Source: Nostoc sp. NMS7 (GTDB taxonomy: Bacteria; Cyanobacteriota; Cyanobacteriia; Cyanobacteriales; Nostocaceae). From it: a DNA stretch of 64,000 nucleotides. The position numbers and the translations under genes were made by a program. Each line of letters opens with the position of its first letter. Position 1 is the first letter of the stretch. The notes beneath the pieces are model-generated. The model made no database searches and was not told the DNA's origin. It saw only the letters and a program-made list of their open reading frames with translations. This document shows positions 1 through 9,633 of the stretch, one piece after another. The stretch is taken from NCBI RefSeq assembly GCF_017115085.1, contig NZ_JABXKJ010000077.1:1-64000 (forward strand), written 5' to 3'.

Positions 1-32
1 CCCGTTCATTAGTCGCCTCAAAATAGTTTCTT

Positions 33-710
33 TCATTCATAGCGGGTGGCAGTGCCGCCTGTGCAGTTGCTTCTAAGTAACTCAATGTTCTTTAGACTGT
101 GAAATAGGAGTGCTACCTTATCTAAATCCTTATCTCCAGGTGAACGTTCCACACCACTAGATAAATCAATGCCGCTAGGACTAACCTGATTTAAAGCTTC
201 TACAATATTATCTGCTGTTAATCCTCCAGCTAAAAACCAAGGGCAATTGGGGTAAAATTGCTCTAGCATTCTCCAATCTAAGGTTTTGCCTGTACCACCA
301 AGTTGTTGCGGATGATAAGCGTCAAGTAGTAAAGCATCCACGTATTTTGTGTAAGCGATCGCTGTGTCAAGATGCTCAAAACTACCAATTCTCAGGGCTT
401 TGATAATTTCGATATTGGGTAAAGCTTGATGTAATTGGTAGCAAAAATCTGGTGATTCATCACCGTGCAACTGGACACCAGTCAACCCCGAATCAACAAC
501 TATCTGACTGATTTCCGGAATATTAGCGTTGGCAAAAACACCAATTGTGTCAATATTTGCCGGGAGTTCTGCCACTGCTGCCCGAATTTGGGATGTAGTC
601 ATATAGCGAGGTGAGGTTGGTACACAAATAAATCCTAGTGCAGTTGCGCCCAGAGAGGTGATCGCTATAGACTGCTGTGGTTGAGTGATGCCGCAAATCT
701 TAACGCGCAT
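33..710 (-). CDS. trpF: Phosphoribosylanthranilate isomerase TrpF
   Basis: Cytosolic TIM-barrel enzyme of tryptophan synthesis; it isomerises N-(5-phosphoribosyl)anthranilate to the carboxyphenylamino-deoxyribulose phosphate. The protein opens with MRVKICGIT, the first barrel strand carrying the catalytic Cys (residue 6). LLLDAY holds the catalytic Asp, and GGLT and GIDLSSGVE form the phosphate loops. Length is about 225 residues, normal for the family. I choose the ATG at 708-710 because family members begin at this strand; an in-frame ATG at 723-725 would add only MCQIS. Neither start has a clear ribosome binding site. The last ten residues ([10 protein letters not shown]) look non-conserved and lie in GC-rich sequence. 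It is transcribed away from psaK. The family assignment is secure. Confidence 0.95.
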   Translation of the reverse strand: MRVKICGITQPQQSIAITSLGATALGFICVPTSPRYMTTSQIRAAVAELPANIDTIGVFANANIPEISQIVVDSGLTGVQLHGDESPDFCYQLHQALPNIEIIKALRIGSFEHLDTAIAYTKYVDALLLDAYHPQQLGGTGKTLDWRMLEQFYPNCPWFLAGGLTADNIVEALNQVSPSGIDLSSGVERSPGDKDLDKVALLFHSLKNIELLRSNCTGGTATRYE

Positions 711-831
711 GGAAATCTGACACATTTAAAATAATTATTAGAAAAGTCTAAACTATCTCAAAAACTTTTGGGCTTTCTAATTTTATAATCTTGTAGGTCT
801 AGATTAACTTTTCCATTCAGGAGACAAAAAC

Positions 832-1086
832 TTGATTTCATCTATTTTGCTAGCAGTACCTGCATCCGTTCCTGCAACCCCTGCGTGGAATCCCACAGTG
901 GCGCTGATCATCAGCCTCAGCAGCTTAGTAGTCGTTTTGCTAAGTACTAGGATTGAAAAACCCCTAGTTGGTCCCAAGTTCCCTATCCTGCCGATCAGTA
1001 TTCCAACATTCGTCGCGGCGATGGCTTTCGGTCACATTATCGGCGTTGGCATCGTTTTAGGACTGACTAACATTGGTCGTTTGTAG
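832..1086 (+). CDS. psaK: Photosystem I reaction centre subunit PsaK
   Basis: Small thylakoid membrane subunit at the edge of photosystem I that binds chlorophyll and takes part in energy transfer from antenna proteins. The 84 residues contain two hydrophobic segments (about 22-40 and 58-80) joined by a polar loop with VGPKFPILP. The C-terminal FGHIIGVGIVLGLTNIG is the recognisable PsaK signature. Translation appears to start at a TTG (832-834), supported by AGGAG at 819-823, eight bases upstream; no ATG or GTG gives a sensible N-terminus. It is transcribed alone, divergent from trpF. Cyanobacteria often carry several psaK paralogues, and I cannot tell which one this is. Confidence 0.93.
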   Translation: MISSILLAVPASVPATPAWNPTVALIISLSSLVVVLLSTRIEKPLVGPKFPILPISIPTFVAAMAFGHIIGVGIVLGLTNIGRL

Positions 1087-1409
1087 TTTTGCAATGACAA
1101 AGGCGTTAGTTGTAATGTCGTAATCAATACAAAACTCCTAAATCTGATTTTTCCCTCTGACTACTCAAGAAGACGCTGGGAAACAGTGACGCGAAAAAAT
1201 TATCAAATACTTTCTTTGCGTCACTGCGCCCCCTCGTTTGCTTCCCACTCTGGAGAGTTTTGCTCACAGGCATTAATTGTCTATTCTAGAAATAAGAGCA
1301 TTTTGTGACTCGGTGGTACCGAATTGATGCCCAATATAAATGTGTATAGGATTATGTGTAGTATCTCAGTATAAAAAGTACTGGCGATATCTAGTTTTAG
1401 GACAATGTA
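1087..1409. other. Intergenic region, no gene seen
   Basis: The 323 bases between psaK and the M50 protease hold no open frame with recognisable protein. A CG-rich patch near 1185-1250 resembles scattered cyanobacterial repeat debris. I see no clear terminator for psaK, and the promoter of the protease gene is not obvious. Confidence 0.4.
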
Positions 1410-2606
1410 ATGCAAACAAATTGGAAAATTGGGTCTTTATTTGGAATTCCCCTATTTTTAGACCCGTTGTGGTTTGTGATTTTAGGGTTGGCAACTCTCA
1501 ACTTTGGGGTAGCTTATCAAGAATGGGGGAATGTTATAGCTTGGAGTGCTGGAATAGTTATGGCACTGCTGCTGTTTGGTTCGGTGTTGTTACATGAATT
1601 GGGTCATAGCTTGGTAGCCCGATCGCAAGGCATTAGAGTTAATTCAATTACCCTATTTATGTTTGGCGGGATTGCTGCTATTGAAGAAGAATCTAAAACT
1701 CCAGCCAAAGCCTTTCAAGTAGCGATCGCTGGGCCTTTGGTGAGTATCATCCTATTTTTTCTGCTCCAACTGGGATCTACTGTGATCCCGGATACGAGTC
1801 CAGTCAGTGTTATGGTTGGAGATTTGGCGAGAATTAACTTGGTGGTGGCTCTATTTAACATGATTCCCGGCTTACCTCTAGATGGAGGGCAAGTGTTAAA
1901 AGCAGCACTATGGCAAATAACAGGTAATCGCTTTCAAGCTGTACACTGGGCTGCAAAGGCGGGGCAAATTTTGGGTTATGGTGCGATCGCTTCCGGATTT
2001 GTTGTAGATTTCTTGACCAGAGAGTTAGTAGTTGGTTTGTGGATGGCGCTGTTAGGTTGGTTTGCTGTCCGCAACGCCAACAGCTATGACAGCATGACTA
2101 CATTGCAAGAAAGTCTACTCAAGGTAACGGCGGCTGATACAATGACCCGTGACTTTCGGGTAATTGATGCTGACCAGACATTGCGCTCCTTTGCCGATTT
2201 CTACCTGTTGGAAACCGCTCCCTCGCAGGTTTATTTTGCTGCTTCTGATGGACGTTATCGGGGTCTAGTTTCCATTGACGATTTTCGTTTAACTCAAAGG
2301 AATCAATGGGAAACCGAAACTTTACACAGCATTGTGCATCCCTTGACAGAAATACCTACCGTTACGGAATCAACATTGATCGCTGAGGTAATAAACAAGC
2401 TGGAAAATCAGCAGTTACCTCGAATTACCGTACTTTCTCCGGCTGGCGCTGTAGCTGGGATAATTGATCGGGGAGATATTGTGCGATCGTTGGCACAAAA
2501 GTTAAATTTGCGAATAACGGATGCTGAAATTAAGCGGATTAAAGAAGAAGCTAGTTATCCGCCTGGGTTGCAACTGGGAGTAATCGCAAAGTCAATTACG
2601 AATTAA
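1410..2606 (+). CDS. Site-2-protease-like M50 metalloprotease with CBS domains
   Basis: Predicted integral-membrane zinc protease for intramembrane proteolysis. The N-terminal half has several membrane segments. HELGH at residues 62-66 supplies two zinc ligands and the catalytic Glu. [11 protein letters not shown] near 150-160 is the second M50 motif, carrying the third ligand (Asp). The C-terminal part (about 235-370) resembles a pair of CBS domains, which in this family sense adenine nucleotides. Length, 398 residues, fits cyanobacterial and plastid S2P-like proteins with C-terminal CBS. The ATG at 1410 is preceded by a weak AGGA at 1399-1402. The stop codon lies inside the left end of a MITE-like repeat. 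Substrate unknown. Confidence 0.9.
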   Translation: MQTNWKIGSLFGIPLFLDPLWFVILGLATLNFGVAYQEWGNVIAWSAGIVMALLLFGSVLLHELGHSLVARSQGIRVNSITLFMFGGIAAIEEESKTPAKAFQVAIAGPLVSIILFFLLQLGSTVIPDTSPVSVMVGDLARINLVVALFNMIPGLPLDGGQVLKAALWQITGNRFQAVHWAAKAGQILGYGAIASGFVVDFLTRELVVGLWMALLGWFAVRNANSYDSMTTLQESLLKVTAADTMTRDFRVIDADQTLRSFADFYLLETAPSQVYFAASDGRYRGLVSIDDFRLTQRNQWETETLHSIVHPLTEIPTVTESTLIAEVINKLENQQLPRITVLSPAGAVAGIIDRGDIVRSLAQKLNLRITDAEIKRIKEEASYPPGLQLGVIAKSITN

Positions 2607-2732
2607 GGGATTTCCAGCAAATAAATTATCCCATTTTGTGGGGTGGGTATCTTGTCCGCCTTTGGCTACAGGCGGGCGAGATGTCCGCCCCACAAGTAGT
2701 AGTTGAGTATTTTTTTATTTGAAAATCCTTAA
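2603..2732. repeat. MITE-like palindromic element, family A, copy 1
   Basis: About 130 bp with imperfect terminal inverted repeats. The left end starts TTAAGGGATTT and runs to TTGTGGGGTGGG; the right end has CCGCCCCACAA and closes with AAAATCCTTAA. The middle is an inner palindrome built on TGTCCGCC and GGCGGGCGAGATG. The element begins inside the stop codon of the M50 gene. Related copies lie at 5880-6016 and 11058-11363. No coding capacity. Confidence 0.8.
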
Positions 2733-2825
2733 GTGTCATACACTCGTCATAGTTTTGCAATAGATTTGTCAAAAGCTTGTGCGATATTTAAATTGGTATT
2801 TGGTTACAAAATGCTTTTTTTGGGT

Positions 2826-2855
2826 AAAAGGTAGGATTTCCTACCTTTTTTATTT
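2826..2855 (+). terminator. Rho-independent-type hairpin with T run
   Basis: AAAAGGTAGGA pairs with TCCTACCTTTT around a TT loop and is followed by TTTTTATTTTT. It lies 220 bases past the M50 stop, beyond the MITE. It may therefore end the protease transcript or a short unannotated RNA from the interval. Confidence 0.55.
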
Positions 2856-3062
2856 TTAAAAGTATAGCGAGCGCCTAATTGTCTTTCCCGGTGATCTAGA
2901 AGAAAGTTGGGATCTAAATTCCCAAATAATTCAATTACAAATTATCAATTACAAATTATCTTAAGGGTTCTTTGTTGGAGTTTCACCTGGAATTATAGTG
3001 CCATACGGTACCTAAAGCTTTTTTCATGATCTTCTTATCAATTAATTAAAAGAACACATTCA

Positions 3063-3170
3063 TTATTGTCCAGTAACATACCACTCGTAATAAGGGTCGC
3101 CTAAAGCAGGACTAACTGTGACGCTTGAACTTTTGTCAAGTCTGTTATATACGTAGTTACGAATAGTAGT
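3063..3170 (-). pseudogene. 3' fragment of an unidentified gene
   Basis: A 35-codon open frame on the minus strand has protein-like composition and ends ALGDPYYEWYVTGQ followed by a TAA stop. It has no start codon. Two bases upstream of it begins the family B repeat (3173-3307), so the rest of the gene seems to have been lost or displaced at that junction. I do not recognise the parent family. The call rests only on composition and on the abrupt end at a repeat, so confidence is low. Confidence 0.3.
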
Positions 3171-3172
3171 AG

Positions 3173-3307
3173 GTAGGTTGGGTGGAGCGGAGCGCAACCC
3201 AACTGATTATCAGGATGTTGGGTTACGCAAAGCCTCCAACGCCACTTGCTACAACGCGGGAAACCCGCGCAGCGCAGTGGCTCCCCAACCTACAATTTTT
3301 TTGCAAC
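3173..3307. repeat. MITE-like element, family B, copy 1
   Basis: A 135-bp element bounded by GTAGGTTGGG at the left and CCCCAACCTAC at the right, followed by a T-rich tail ending in TTGCAAC. The interior holds GCCACTTGCTAC and GCGGGAAACCCGC. An almost identical copy of the same length lies inverted at 55425-55559. An open frame across it (3178-3420) is not a gene. Confidence 0.82.
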
Positions 3308-3469
3308 ATTCTAGCCTAAAGACTTGTGGCTACGTTTCAAAACTGGGTGTCACCCAACAGCCTGTCGTAGGCATCTTTGCAGATGATTGTGAAATTATTA
3401 AAACTTCAAGTTTAAAGTGAGTAAAATGTAAGGACGTGATATACTACACCTCTCACTCACCCTGGTTTT

Positions 3470-4840
3470 ATGGCACTGCCAATTGTTGCAATTATCGGAC
3501 GCCCAAATGTGGGCAAATCCACCCTGGTTAATCGACTCGCCGGGGAACAAACGGCGATTGTCCATGATGAACCGGGAGTGACACGCGATCGCACTTATCT
3601 ACCAGCTTTCTGGAATGGTCGGGAATTTTTAGTAGTAGACACTGGTGGTCTAGTCTTTAATGATGATACCGAATTTTTACCACTGATTCGCCAACAGGCA
3701 ATGACAGCCCTTGCAGAATCCTGTGGCGCTATTTTTGTCGTCGATGGTCAAACAGGCCCCACATCGGCAGATTTAGAAATCGCCGAATGGATGCGCCAAC
3801 AACCCGTACCTGTGCTACTAGCTGTAAATAAATGTGAATCCCCAGAACAAGGCTTAATCCAAGCTGCGGAATTTTGGGAATTGGGATTGGGCGAACCTTA
3901 CGCCATTTCCGCAATTCATGGTAGTGGCACAGGAGAGTTACTCGACGAGTTAATTAATCACATACCTGCTGTTGAAGACATTCCAGAAACTAATGAAATC
4001 AAAGTAGCAATTGTGGGACGCCCAAATGTCGGCAAATCGAGTTTACTCAATTCTTTTGTCGGGGAAGAGAGGGCAATTGTCAGCCCCATTTCTGGCACAA
4101 CCCGCGATGCTATTGATACCGTCATTGAACGAGACGGACAAACCTACCGTTTGATTGACACCGCCGGTATTCGCAAAAAGAAACACATCGAATACGGCAC
4201 AGAATTCTTTAGTATTAACCGTGCTTTCAAAGCGATTCGCCGCGCTGATGTGGTTTTATTAGTAATAGATGCCGTAGATGGAGTTACTGAGCAAGACCAA
4301 AAATTAGCTGGGCGGATTATCGAGGAAGGTCGAGCTTGCATCATCGTTGTTAATAAGTGGGATGCTGTCGAAAAAGACTCTTACACAATCTACGACTACG
4401 AAAAAACTCTGCAATCACGGTTACATTTTACGGAATGGGCAGAAACAATTTTTGTGAGTGCCTTGTCAGGACAACGAGTAGAAAAGATTCTCGAATTGGT
4501 GAAAACGGCGGCGGAATCACACAAACGCCGTGTCAGCACATCAGTAATTAATGAAGTATTAACAGATGCCGTTAGTTGGCATTCACCGCCAGCATCGCGT
4601 GGTGGGCGTCAGGGCAAGATTTATTATGGTACACAAGTAAGTAGCCAACCACCAACGATCGCTTTATTTGTGAATGATTCCAAACGCTTCAACGACAACT
4701 ACCGCCGTTACATTGAACGCCAATTCCGGCAACAGCTAGGATTTAAAGGCACGCCAATGATTTTACTGTGGCGGAGTAAAAAAGTCCGTGATGCCGAAAG
4801 TGGTAATGTCAATAGAGCAACTCGCGTCAAAATAAGTTAG
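3470..4840 (+). CDS. der: Ribosome biogenesis GTPase Der (EngA)
   Basis: Essential tandem GTPase that acts in assembly of the 50S ribosomal subunit. Both G domains are intact. The first has [10 protein letters not shown] at residues 9-18 and its DTGG switch. The second starts around residue 177 with [10 protein letters not shown], then DTAG and NKWD. A C-terminal KH-like domain (about 355-445) has the basic sequence expected for RNA contact. The 456-residue length is typical. The gene is followed after 79 bases by the EcfT-like gene, a common cyanobacterial neighbour. The TAG stop codon forms the first bases of a 33-bp interspersed palindromic repeat. Confidence 0.97.
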   Translation: MALPIVAIIGRPNVGKSTLVNRLAGEQTAIVHDEPGVTRDRTYLPAFWNGREFLVVDTGGLVFNDDTEFLPLIRQQAMTALAESCGAIFVVDGQTGPTSADLEIAEWMRQQPVPVLLAVNKCESPEQGLIQAAEFWELGLGEPYAISAIHGSGTGELLDELINHIPAVEDIPETNEIKVAIVGRPNVGKSSLLNSFVGEERAIVSPISGTTRDAIDTVIERDGQTYRLIDTAGIRKKKHIEYGTEFFSINRAFKAIRRADVVLLVIDAVDGVTEQDQKLAGRIIEEGRACIIVVNKWDAVEKDSYTIYDYEKTLQSRLHFTEWAETIFVSALSGQRVEKILELVKTAAESHKRRVSTSVINEVLTDAVSWHSPPASRGGRQGKIYYGTQVSSQPPTIALFVNDSKRFNDNYRRYIERQFRQQLGFKGTPMILLWRSKKVRDAESGNVNRATRVKIS

Positions 4841-4871
4841 AGACGCGATTAATCGCGTCTGTACAGGAGTT
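4839..4871. repeat. 33-bp interspersed palindromic repeat
   Basis: The unit begins AGAGACGCGATTAATCGCG and ends CTGTACAGGAGTT; its centre is the perfect palindrome AGACGCGATTAATCGCGTCT. Two further tandem copies sit at 47612-47677. It could form a hairpin in the transcript between der and the next gene. Confidence 0.85.
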
Positions 4872-4919
4872 ATGAGTTAAAGTCAAAACTGCTAACTCCT
4901 AACTTATAACTCTAAAATA

Positions 4920-5840
4920 ATGGATTTATTGCGATCGCTGCCACTTGGACTTTATTTAGAACAACCCCAAACTTGGCTGCATAAAATTGATCCGCGAGTC
5001 AAGTTCGCCTGGTTAATGAGCTTTTTAACAAGCTATGTTTTGGCCAATAACTTTTGGCGGGTGCTGCTGGTGGTATTATTAATTATTGCCACCTTGATTG
5101 CGAGAATTCCTCGAAGAGTATGGCGGCAGCAAATGGGCTGGCTATTAATGCTATCGTTTTTTGTCTTAGCGATCGCAGCTATCAGTCCTGATGGAATGGG
5201 TATAGATTATCAGCCACGCCTGCCAGCTAATGAACAAATATTAACTCAGCCATCAAACGCCAATAATCTTGTTCAAGAGCAAGTAGGCGATCAAAAAAAA
5301 TACAGCTACGTGCTATTTCACAAAGGCCCAGTCAAAGTGACTCGCTACTCCTTAAGTTTAGCAGTACGCCTGAGTACACTTATATTTACTGTGATTTATA
5401 GCACAAACCTATATCTGCTCACAACCGCAGCAGAAGAAATCACATCTGGCATAGAAAGCTTAATGCAACCCCTGCGACGCTTCAACTTGCCTGTCACAGA
5501 AATTACTTTAACTTTAACCTTATCCTTGCGCTTTATTCCCCTAGTTTTAGAAGAAGTGCAAAATTTATTTCGCTCTGTGATGACAAGGGCAATTAATTGG
5601 AAAAAGCTAGGATTAAAAGGAGGATTCAAGGTTTGGATGACAGTCGCAGAGAGATTGTTAGAAAATCTGCTCTTACGAGCTGATCAAATGGCGAATGCAA
5701 TGATGGTGCGAGGTTTTACCAGTCCCAATGAGCATCAAGTCCAATGGCACGACTTACGATTAAAAGGACGTGACTGGCTAGCGATCGCAGCTTTAATCTT
5801 ATTCTGGGGAATACGCCTAGCGATGGGAACTCAGGTGTGA
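4920..5840 (+). CDS. Energy-coupling-factor transporter T component (CbiQ/EcfT family)
   Basis: Predicted cytoplasmic-membrane protein of the CbiQ/EcfT family, which couples ATPase subunits to a substrate-binding S component in ECF vitamin or metal importers. Membrane segments are visible near residues 28-65, 78-95 and 148-170, with one at the C-terminus. The cytoplasmic region contains MANAMMVRGF, resembling the coupling-helix motif of the family. An insert around 100-135 is polar. No A or S component lies beside it, so the substrate is unknown. Its place directly after der is typical of cyanobacteria. It starts at the ATG at 4920. Confidence 0.85.
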   Translation: MDLLRSLPLGLYLEQPQTWLHKIDPRVKFAWLMSFLTSYVLANNFWRVLLVVLLIIATLIARIPRRVWRQQMGWLLMLSFFVLAIAAISPDGMGIDYQPRLPANEQILTQPSNANNLVQEQVGDQKKYSYVLFHKGPVKVTRYSLSLAVRLSTLIFTVIYSTNLYLLTTAAEEITSGIESLMQPLRRFNLPVTEITLTLTLSLRFIPLVLEEVQNLFRSVMTRAINWKKLGLKGGFKVWMTVAERLLENLLLRADQMANAMMVRGFTSPNEHQVQWHDLRLKGRDWLAIAALILFWGIRLAMGTQV

Positions 5841-5879
5841 ATAATCAAATACTCTCTGTGGTCCCTGTGTAAGCGCGTA

Positions 5880-6016
5880 AAAAATTTCCCACAAATGAAA
5901 TTAAATTATCCAATCTTGTGGGGTGGGCATCTTGCCCGCCCGTAGCCAAAGGCGGGCAAGATGCCCACTCCACAATAAGTCCTGTGAGTATTTTTTTATT
6001 TCAAAGTCCCTAAGAG
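5880..6016. repeat. MITE-like palindromic element, family A, copy 2
   Basis: Same architecture as the copy at 2603-2732. TTGTGGGGTGGGCATCTT and a complementary AAGATGCCCACTCCACAA flank a GC-rich loop, and the right end reads AAAGTCCCTAAGAG. It fills the space between two convergent genes and stops nine bases before the stop codon of the helicase. The left end is less well conserved. Confidence 0.75.
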
Positions 6017-6024
6017 TGTCCTGT

Positions 6025-8700
6025 TCATTCCACTACCTCATTCACAGGGAATCGATCAATCAGCTGCATCGCCCGATAAGCATTGCGTTGGAAAGAGTCT
6101 GGCAAATGCGGAACGTGGGGTATTTGCGATAATAAATCCAACGTCCGCCGTAAAATTCTCACCACATCGCCTTCATCTAAAGTGGTGTTTTCGCAGAGTT
6201 CTGTCCACTCCATTCCTAGCGCCCATTGTTCCACGATCGCAATTAACTCAAACTCCAACCATATAGGCAACGCTACATTATAGCGCCGTTGTAGTTGGAA
6301 CATTTGGCGGCGAATTCCCTGCAATTTTTTCAAGGCTTCTGCCACTTCATTACTCAGCTCAAAGTTAACCTTGCTATCTGGACGGGGCGTTTCCATCACC
6401 AAAGCTGCTGCTGCTGCTGCTAAATGCTGCGGATCTAAGTTGCTCAATTCACCACTAGCGAATACTAAACCTAGCCACAACTCATTTTCACCTCGAATGG
6501 CAGCAGCGATTCGCCCTAATACTGTGGGGACTAAGTTATCCAAACCCCCAAAGTGTTGCAGAATTGAGATTAAATTCAGAAACTCTTCCCAATGACGTTG
6601 TGAGTGTTGCTCTACTTGCCCTTGTAACTGTTCAAGTTCGGCTTCTAGTTCCACATAGCGGGCGCGGCGCTTAAAAAGCGTTGCCGCATTGCCTGATTCA
6701 TGTAGGGGATGAGCTTCTAATTGTTCTTGGACGGCGGTAAGCCGACTGAGTTGTTCTGCTACTTCTGGTGCCAGATTCAAAGATTCTACCGGATCAGGAA
6801 TACGTGCTGCGATCGCAAATGTTTCTTCATTGCCACGGCGGGATTGTCCTGGTTTCAAAGGCATCTCTGGCGGTGGTAGTACATCAGGTGGCACCTCAAC
6901 TCGCGGCAGTTCGGCATACAAATCGACTACATCCCCTGTGGTTGCTACATACCAGCGATTATCATGTCCCAAGCATACCAAGTAAGGAGCTTGACCAGAA
7001 CCAGGCGATTTTTCCACTAATACTGCGGTGACGGGTGAAGACACAGTGATATTTTTGCCTTTGAGACTCAACAGAGTTCCTGACACTGCAAAGCCCAACA
7101 TCATCACCAATTCTTCTTGTCGATCTGAGAGCGCTTGCTCTTGCAGGGTTTTGAATATCTGGCGTTCCACTTTCAGGCGTTGCCGTAATTTCTCATAAAC
7201 AGCCAGTTCATTTTCATCAACTGCGGCGATTTGCTCCTGAAGTTGAGCTAATTGTGTTTGTAGTTCGGCAATCTCATCGTATTCTGGTCTTAAATGCAAG
7301 GTTGCCATGTACTGCCCAAAGCTGCGCTCTATCAGTTCCCTAGTCTGCTCTAGGGTGTGCGTTTGCAGCAAATTGAGTACCATACCATAACTGGGCGTAA
7401 ACTGGCTTACTAGGGGGTCTGGCTTGGATGTGCCCAAATACGCCGCTTCTTTGGCTCCTTCAAAGGGAGTTTGGACTGTCACCACATGACCTTGTTTATC
7501 CATCCCTCGGCGGCCGGCTCGTCCCGCCATTTGCAAAAATTCGGAAGCGTTTAATAGGCGGTGTCCATTGTCAGTCCGTTTGGAAAGGGTGGAAATTACC
7601 GTTGTCCGGGCGGGCATATTAATTCCCGCCGCCAGCGTCTCAGTAGCGAATACTACTTTAATCAGCCCTTGCTGAAATAGTTCTTCAACCAGGGCTTTCC
7701 AGGCTGGCAAAATCCCGGCGTGGTGGGCTGCAATTCCCCGGTACAGAGGTGCAATTTGTCCAGCACGCCCGGCATCGGGATTGCGGGCTAAAAAGTCATC
7801 AATCTGTTCTCGTAAAATTTGGGACTCTTCACTATTTACCAGCCATAAATCACCGACTTCCGCCACCGCTTTATCACATCCCCGGCGGCTGAAGATAAAG
7901 TAAATCGCTGGTAACATATCCCGTTGCTCTAACTGGCTCAAAGTAAAAATGATTCCAGGAGCTTCAGGTCTACCACTTCTCCCCCTCTCTCTTTCTGCCC
8001 CTCTCGCCTTTTTCTTCTGAAGGCGGGGGTTAATTTTGGTTTTGCTATCATTCAGTAGGGGAAATAACCCTTTGGGATTGCAAAAGTGAAATTCCAAGGG
8101 GACTGGACGAAAATCAGAGTAAATCAGGTCAGTTGGCCCGTGAACTCGATTTAGCCAATCGGTGAGTTGATCGCTGTTGGCAACGGTTGCGGAAAGGGCT
8201 GCCAGTTGCACTTCACGCGGACAATAGATGATTGATTCTTCCCAAACTGTCCCCCGTTGGCGATCATTCATGTAGTGGCACTCATCAAGGATCACGGCTT
8301 CCACGTCTACTAATGATATGCCGATTTGCCCGATGGGTGTGCCATAGAGCATATTTCGGAAAATTTCGGTAGTCATCACCAAAATCGGTGCATCCCGGTG
8401 AATGGAAGCATCTCCAGTTAACAGTCCGACTTGATCAAAACCGAATTTTTCTCGAAAGTCACGTAATTTTTGATTTGACAGTGCCTTCAGGGGAGTAGTG
8501 TAAAATACACGTTTTCCTCGTGCTAGGGCGCGATAAATGGCGTATTCCCCGACTAATGTTTTGCCCGAACCTGTGGGGGCACATACGACTACAGAGCGTC
8601 CGGCGTTTAGGGACGCGATCGCTTCTTTTTGAAACTGATCCAGTTCAAAGGGAAATATAGATTCTAAGTCAAGTTCTGGAGACGGCGCAGGATAATTCAC
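6025..8700 (-). CDS. Ski2-like DEAD/DEAH-box RNA helicase
   Basis: Large superfamily 2 helicase resembling the Ski2/Mtr4 group, probably acting in RNA processing or decay. Visible motifs: Q-like DQFQ near 21, Walker A APTGSGKT at 41-48, DECHYMND near 138, SATVAN, HHAGILPAWK, and QMAGRAGRRGMD. The C-terminal 150 residues resemble the DSHCT helical domain of Mtr4/Dob1. Translation starts at a GTG (8698-8700). A basic low-complexity stretch (KKKARGAERERGRSGRPE, about residues 228-246) between the two RecA domains looks like an inserted repeat. At 891 residues it fits the cyanobacterial subgroup. The RNA targets are not known. Confidence 0.9.
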   Translation of the reverse strand: MNYPAPSPELDLESIFPFELDQFQKEAIASLNAGRSVVVCAPTGSGKTLVGEYAIYRALARGKRVFYTTPLKALSNQKLRDFREKFGFDQVGLLTGDASIHRDAPILVMTTEIFRNMLYGTPIGQIGISLVDVEAVILDECHYMNDRQRGTVWEESIIYCPREVQLAALSATVANSDQLTDWLNRVHGPTDLIYSDFRPVPLEFHFCNPKGLFPLLNDSKTKINPRLQKKKARGAERERGRSGRPEAPGIIFTLSQLEQRDMLPAIYFIFSRRGCDKAVAEVGDLWLVNSEESQILREQIDDFLARNPDAGRAGQIAPLYRGIAAHHAGILPAWKALVEELFQQGLIKVVFATETLAAGINMPARTTVISTLSKRTDNGHRLLNASEFLQMAGRAGRRGMDKQGHVVTVQTPFEGAKEAAYLGTSKPDPLVSQFTPSYGMVLNLLQTHTLEQTRELIERSFGQYMATLHLRPEYDEIAELQTQLAQLQEQIAAVDENELAVYEKLRQRLKVERQIFKTLQEQALSDRQEELVMMLGFAVSGTLLSLKGKNITVSSPVTAVLVEKSPGSGQAPYLVCLGHDNRWYVATTGDVVDLYAELPRVEVPPDVLPPPEMPLKPGQSRRGNEETFAIAARIPDPVESLNLAPEVAEQLSRLTAVQEQLEAHPLHESGNAATLFKRRARYVELEAELEQLQGQVEQHSQRHWEEFLNLISILQHFGGLDNLVPTVLGRIAAAIRGENELWLGLVFASGELSNLDPQHLAAAAAALVMETPRPDSKVNFELSNEVAEALKKLQGIRRQMFQLQRRYNVALPIWLEFELIAIVEQWALGMEWTELCENTTLDEGDVVRILRRTLDLLSQIPHVPHLPDSFQRNAYRAMQLIDRFPVNEVVE

Positions 8701-8756
8701 TCAATTACATTTGCAACCAGATTTTTTACTATATTAACGAGTCTTTTGTCAACTTC

Positions 8757-8807
8757 GTCATTAGTCATTAGTCTTTTGCAAATGACCAATGACTAATGAC
8801 TAATGAC
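8757..8807. repeat. Palindromic ATTAGTC-type repeat
   Basis: GTCATTAGTCATTAGTC and its reverse complement face each other across a 17-base loop, giving a 17-bp perfect stem between proC and the helicase gene. Similar strings occur near 9634-9715 and 57010-57062. It is simple repeat sequence. Confidence 0.75.
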
Positions 8808-8814
8808 TCTTTAT

Positions 8815-9633
8815 TTATTTTCCCAGCTCTTGCGATCGCTCTGTGGCAGCTTTTACTGCTTCAATTAAAGCTGAACGAAATCCTGCCTGTTCTAGCTTGG
8901 CAATCCCCGCAATCGTTGTACCACCGGGACTGGTAACGCGATCTTTAAGTTCTGCTGGGTGCAGTTTCGTTTCCTGCAACAATTTCGCTGTTCCCAATAC
9001 GGTTTGCAAGGCTAGTTGATTGGCAATTACTCTAGGTAAACCTGCGGCGACTCCGCCATCAGCAAGTGCTTCTACTAACAGCGCCACGTAAGCCGGTCCG
9101 CTACCAGATAGCCCTGTGACTGCATCCATCAGCGCTTCTGATACTTCCACAACTTCGCCCACAGCTGAAAAAACTTGCTGTGCTATTTGGTGATGCTTGG
9201 GGCTGGTGTAGGCACCTGAACAAATCGCAGTAATTCCGGCTCCCACGGTTGCTGGGGTGTTGGGCATTGCTCTAATAACTGGTAATCGCACAAATGCAGC
9301 TTCTAGCTTACTTAAAGGTACACCCGCCAAAATGGAAATGATTAGGGGTGAGTGTTCTGTATTAATAATATCAATATCTGCTAGTTCTTGAGCGATCGCG
9401 CTAAACACCTGGGGTTTCACTGCCAAAAATACAACCTCTTTTGCTTGAGTGAAAACCTGGATATTATCTGTCGTCACCGCAACATCGTATTGCTGTTTGA
9501 AAAAATCTAGGCGTGAAGATAGCGGTTCGCTAACTATGACTTCTGATGATTGATAAATTCCACGCGCGATTAACCGGGATAAGAGCGCTTCTCCCATTAC
9601 CCCACCACCAATTAAACCAAATTTTATAGTCAT
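8815..9633 (-). CDS. proC: Pyrroline-5-carboxylate reductase ProC
   Basis: Cytosolic last step of proline synthesis: NAD(P)H-dependent reduction of pyrroline-5-carboxylate. The N-terminal Rossmann fold begins FGLIGGGVMGEALLSRL. The C-terminal dimerisation and active-site domain shows GLSGSGPAYV and RVTSPGGTTIAGI. Length is 272 residues, as expected. It lies downstream of sepF on the same strand, and this order (pipX-pipY, sepF, proC) recurs in cyanobacteria. The 346-base gap to sepF is full of repeats, so cotranscription is uncertain. Confidence 0.96.
   Translation of the reverse strand: MTIKFGLIGGGVMGEALLSRLIARGIYQSSEVIVSEPLSSRLDFFKQQYDVAVTTDNIQVFTQAKEVVFLAVKPQVFSAIAQELADIDIINTEHSPLIISILAGVPLSKLEAAFVRLPVIRAMPNTPATVGAGITAICSGAYTSPKHHQIAQQVFSAVGEVVEVSEALMDAVTGLSGSGPAYVALLVEALADGGVAAGLPRVIANQLALQTVLGTAKLLQETKLHPAELKDRVTSPGGTTIAGIAKLEQAGFRSALIEAVKAATERSQELGK

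Noticed and set aside
3178-3420. 80-residue open frame
   Set aside because: It runs mostly through the family B repeat; the twin copy at 55425-55559 shows the sequence is a mobile repeat, not a gene.
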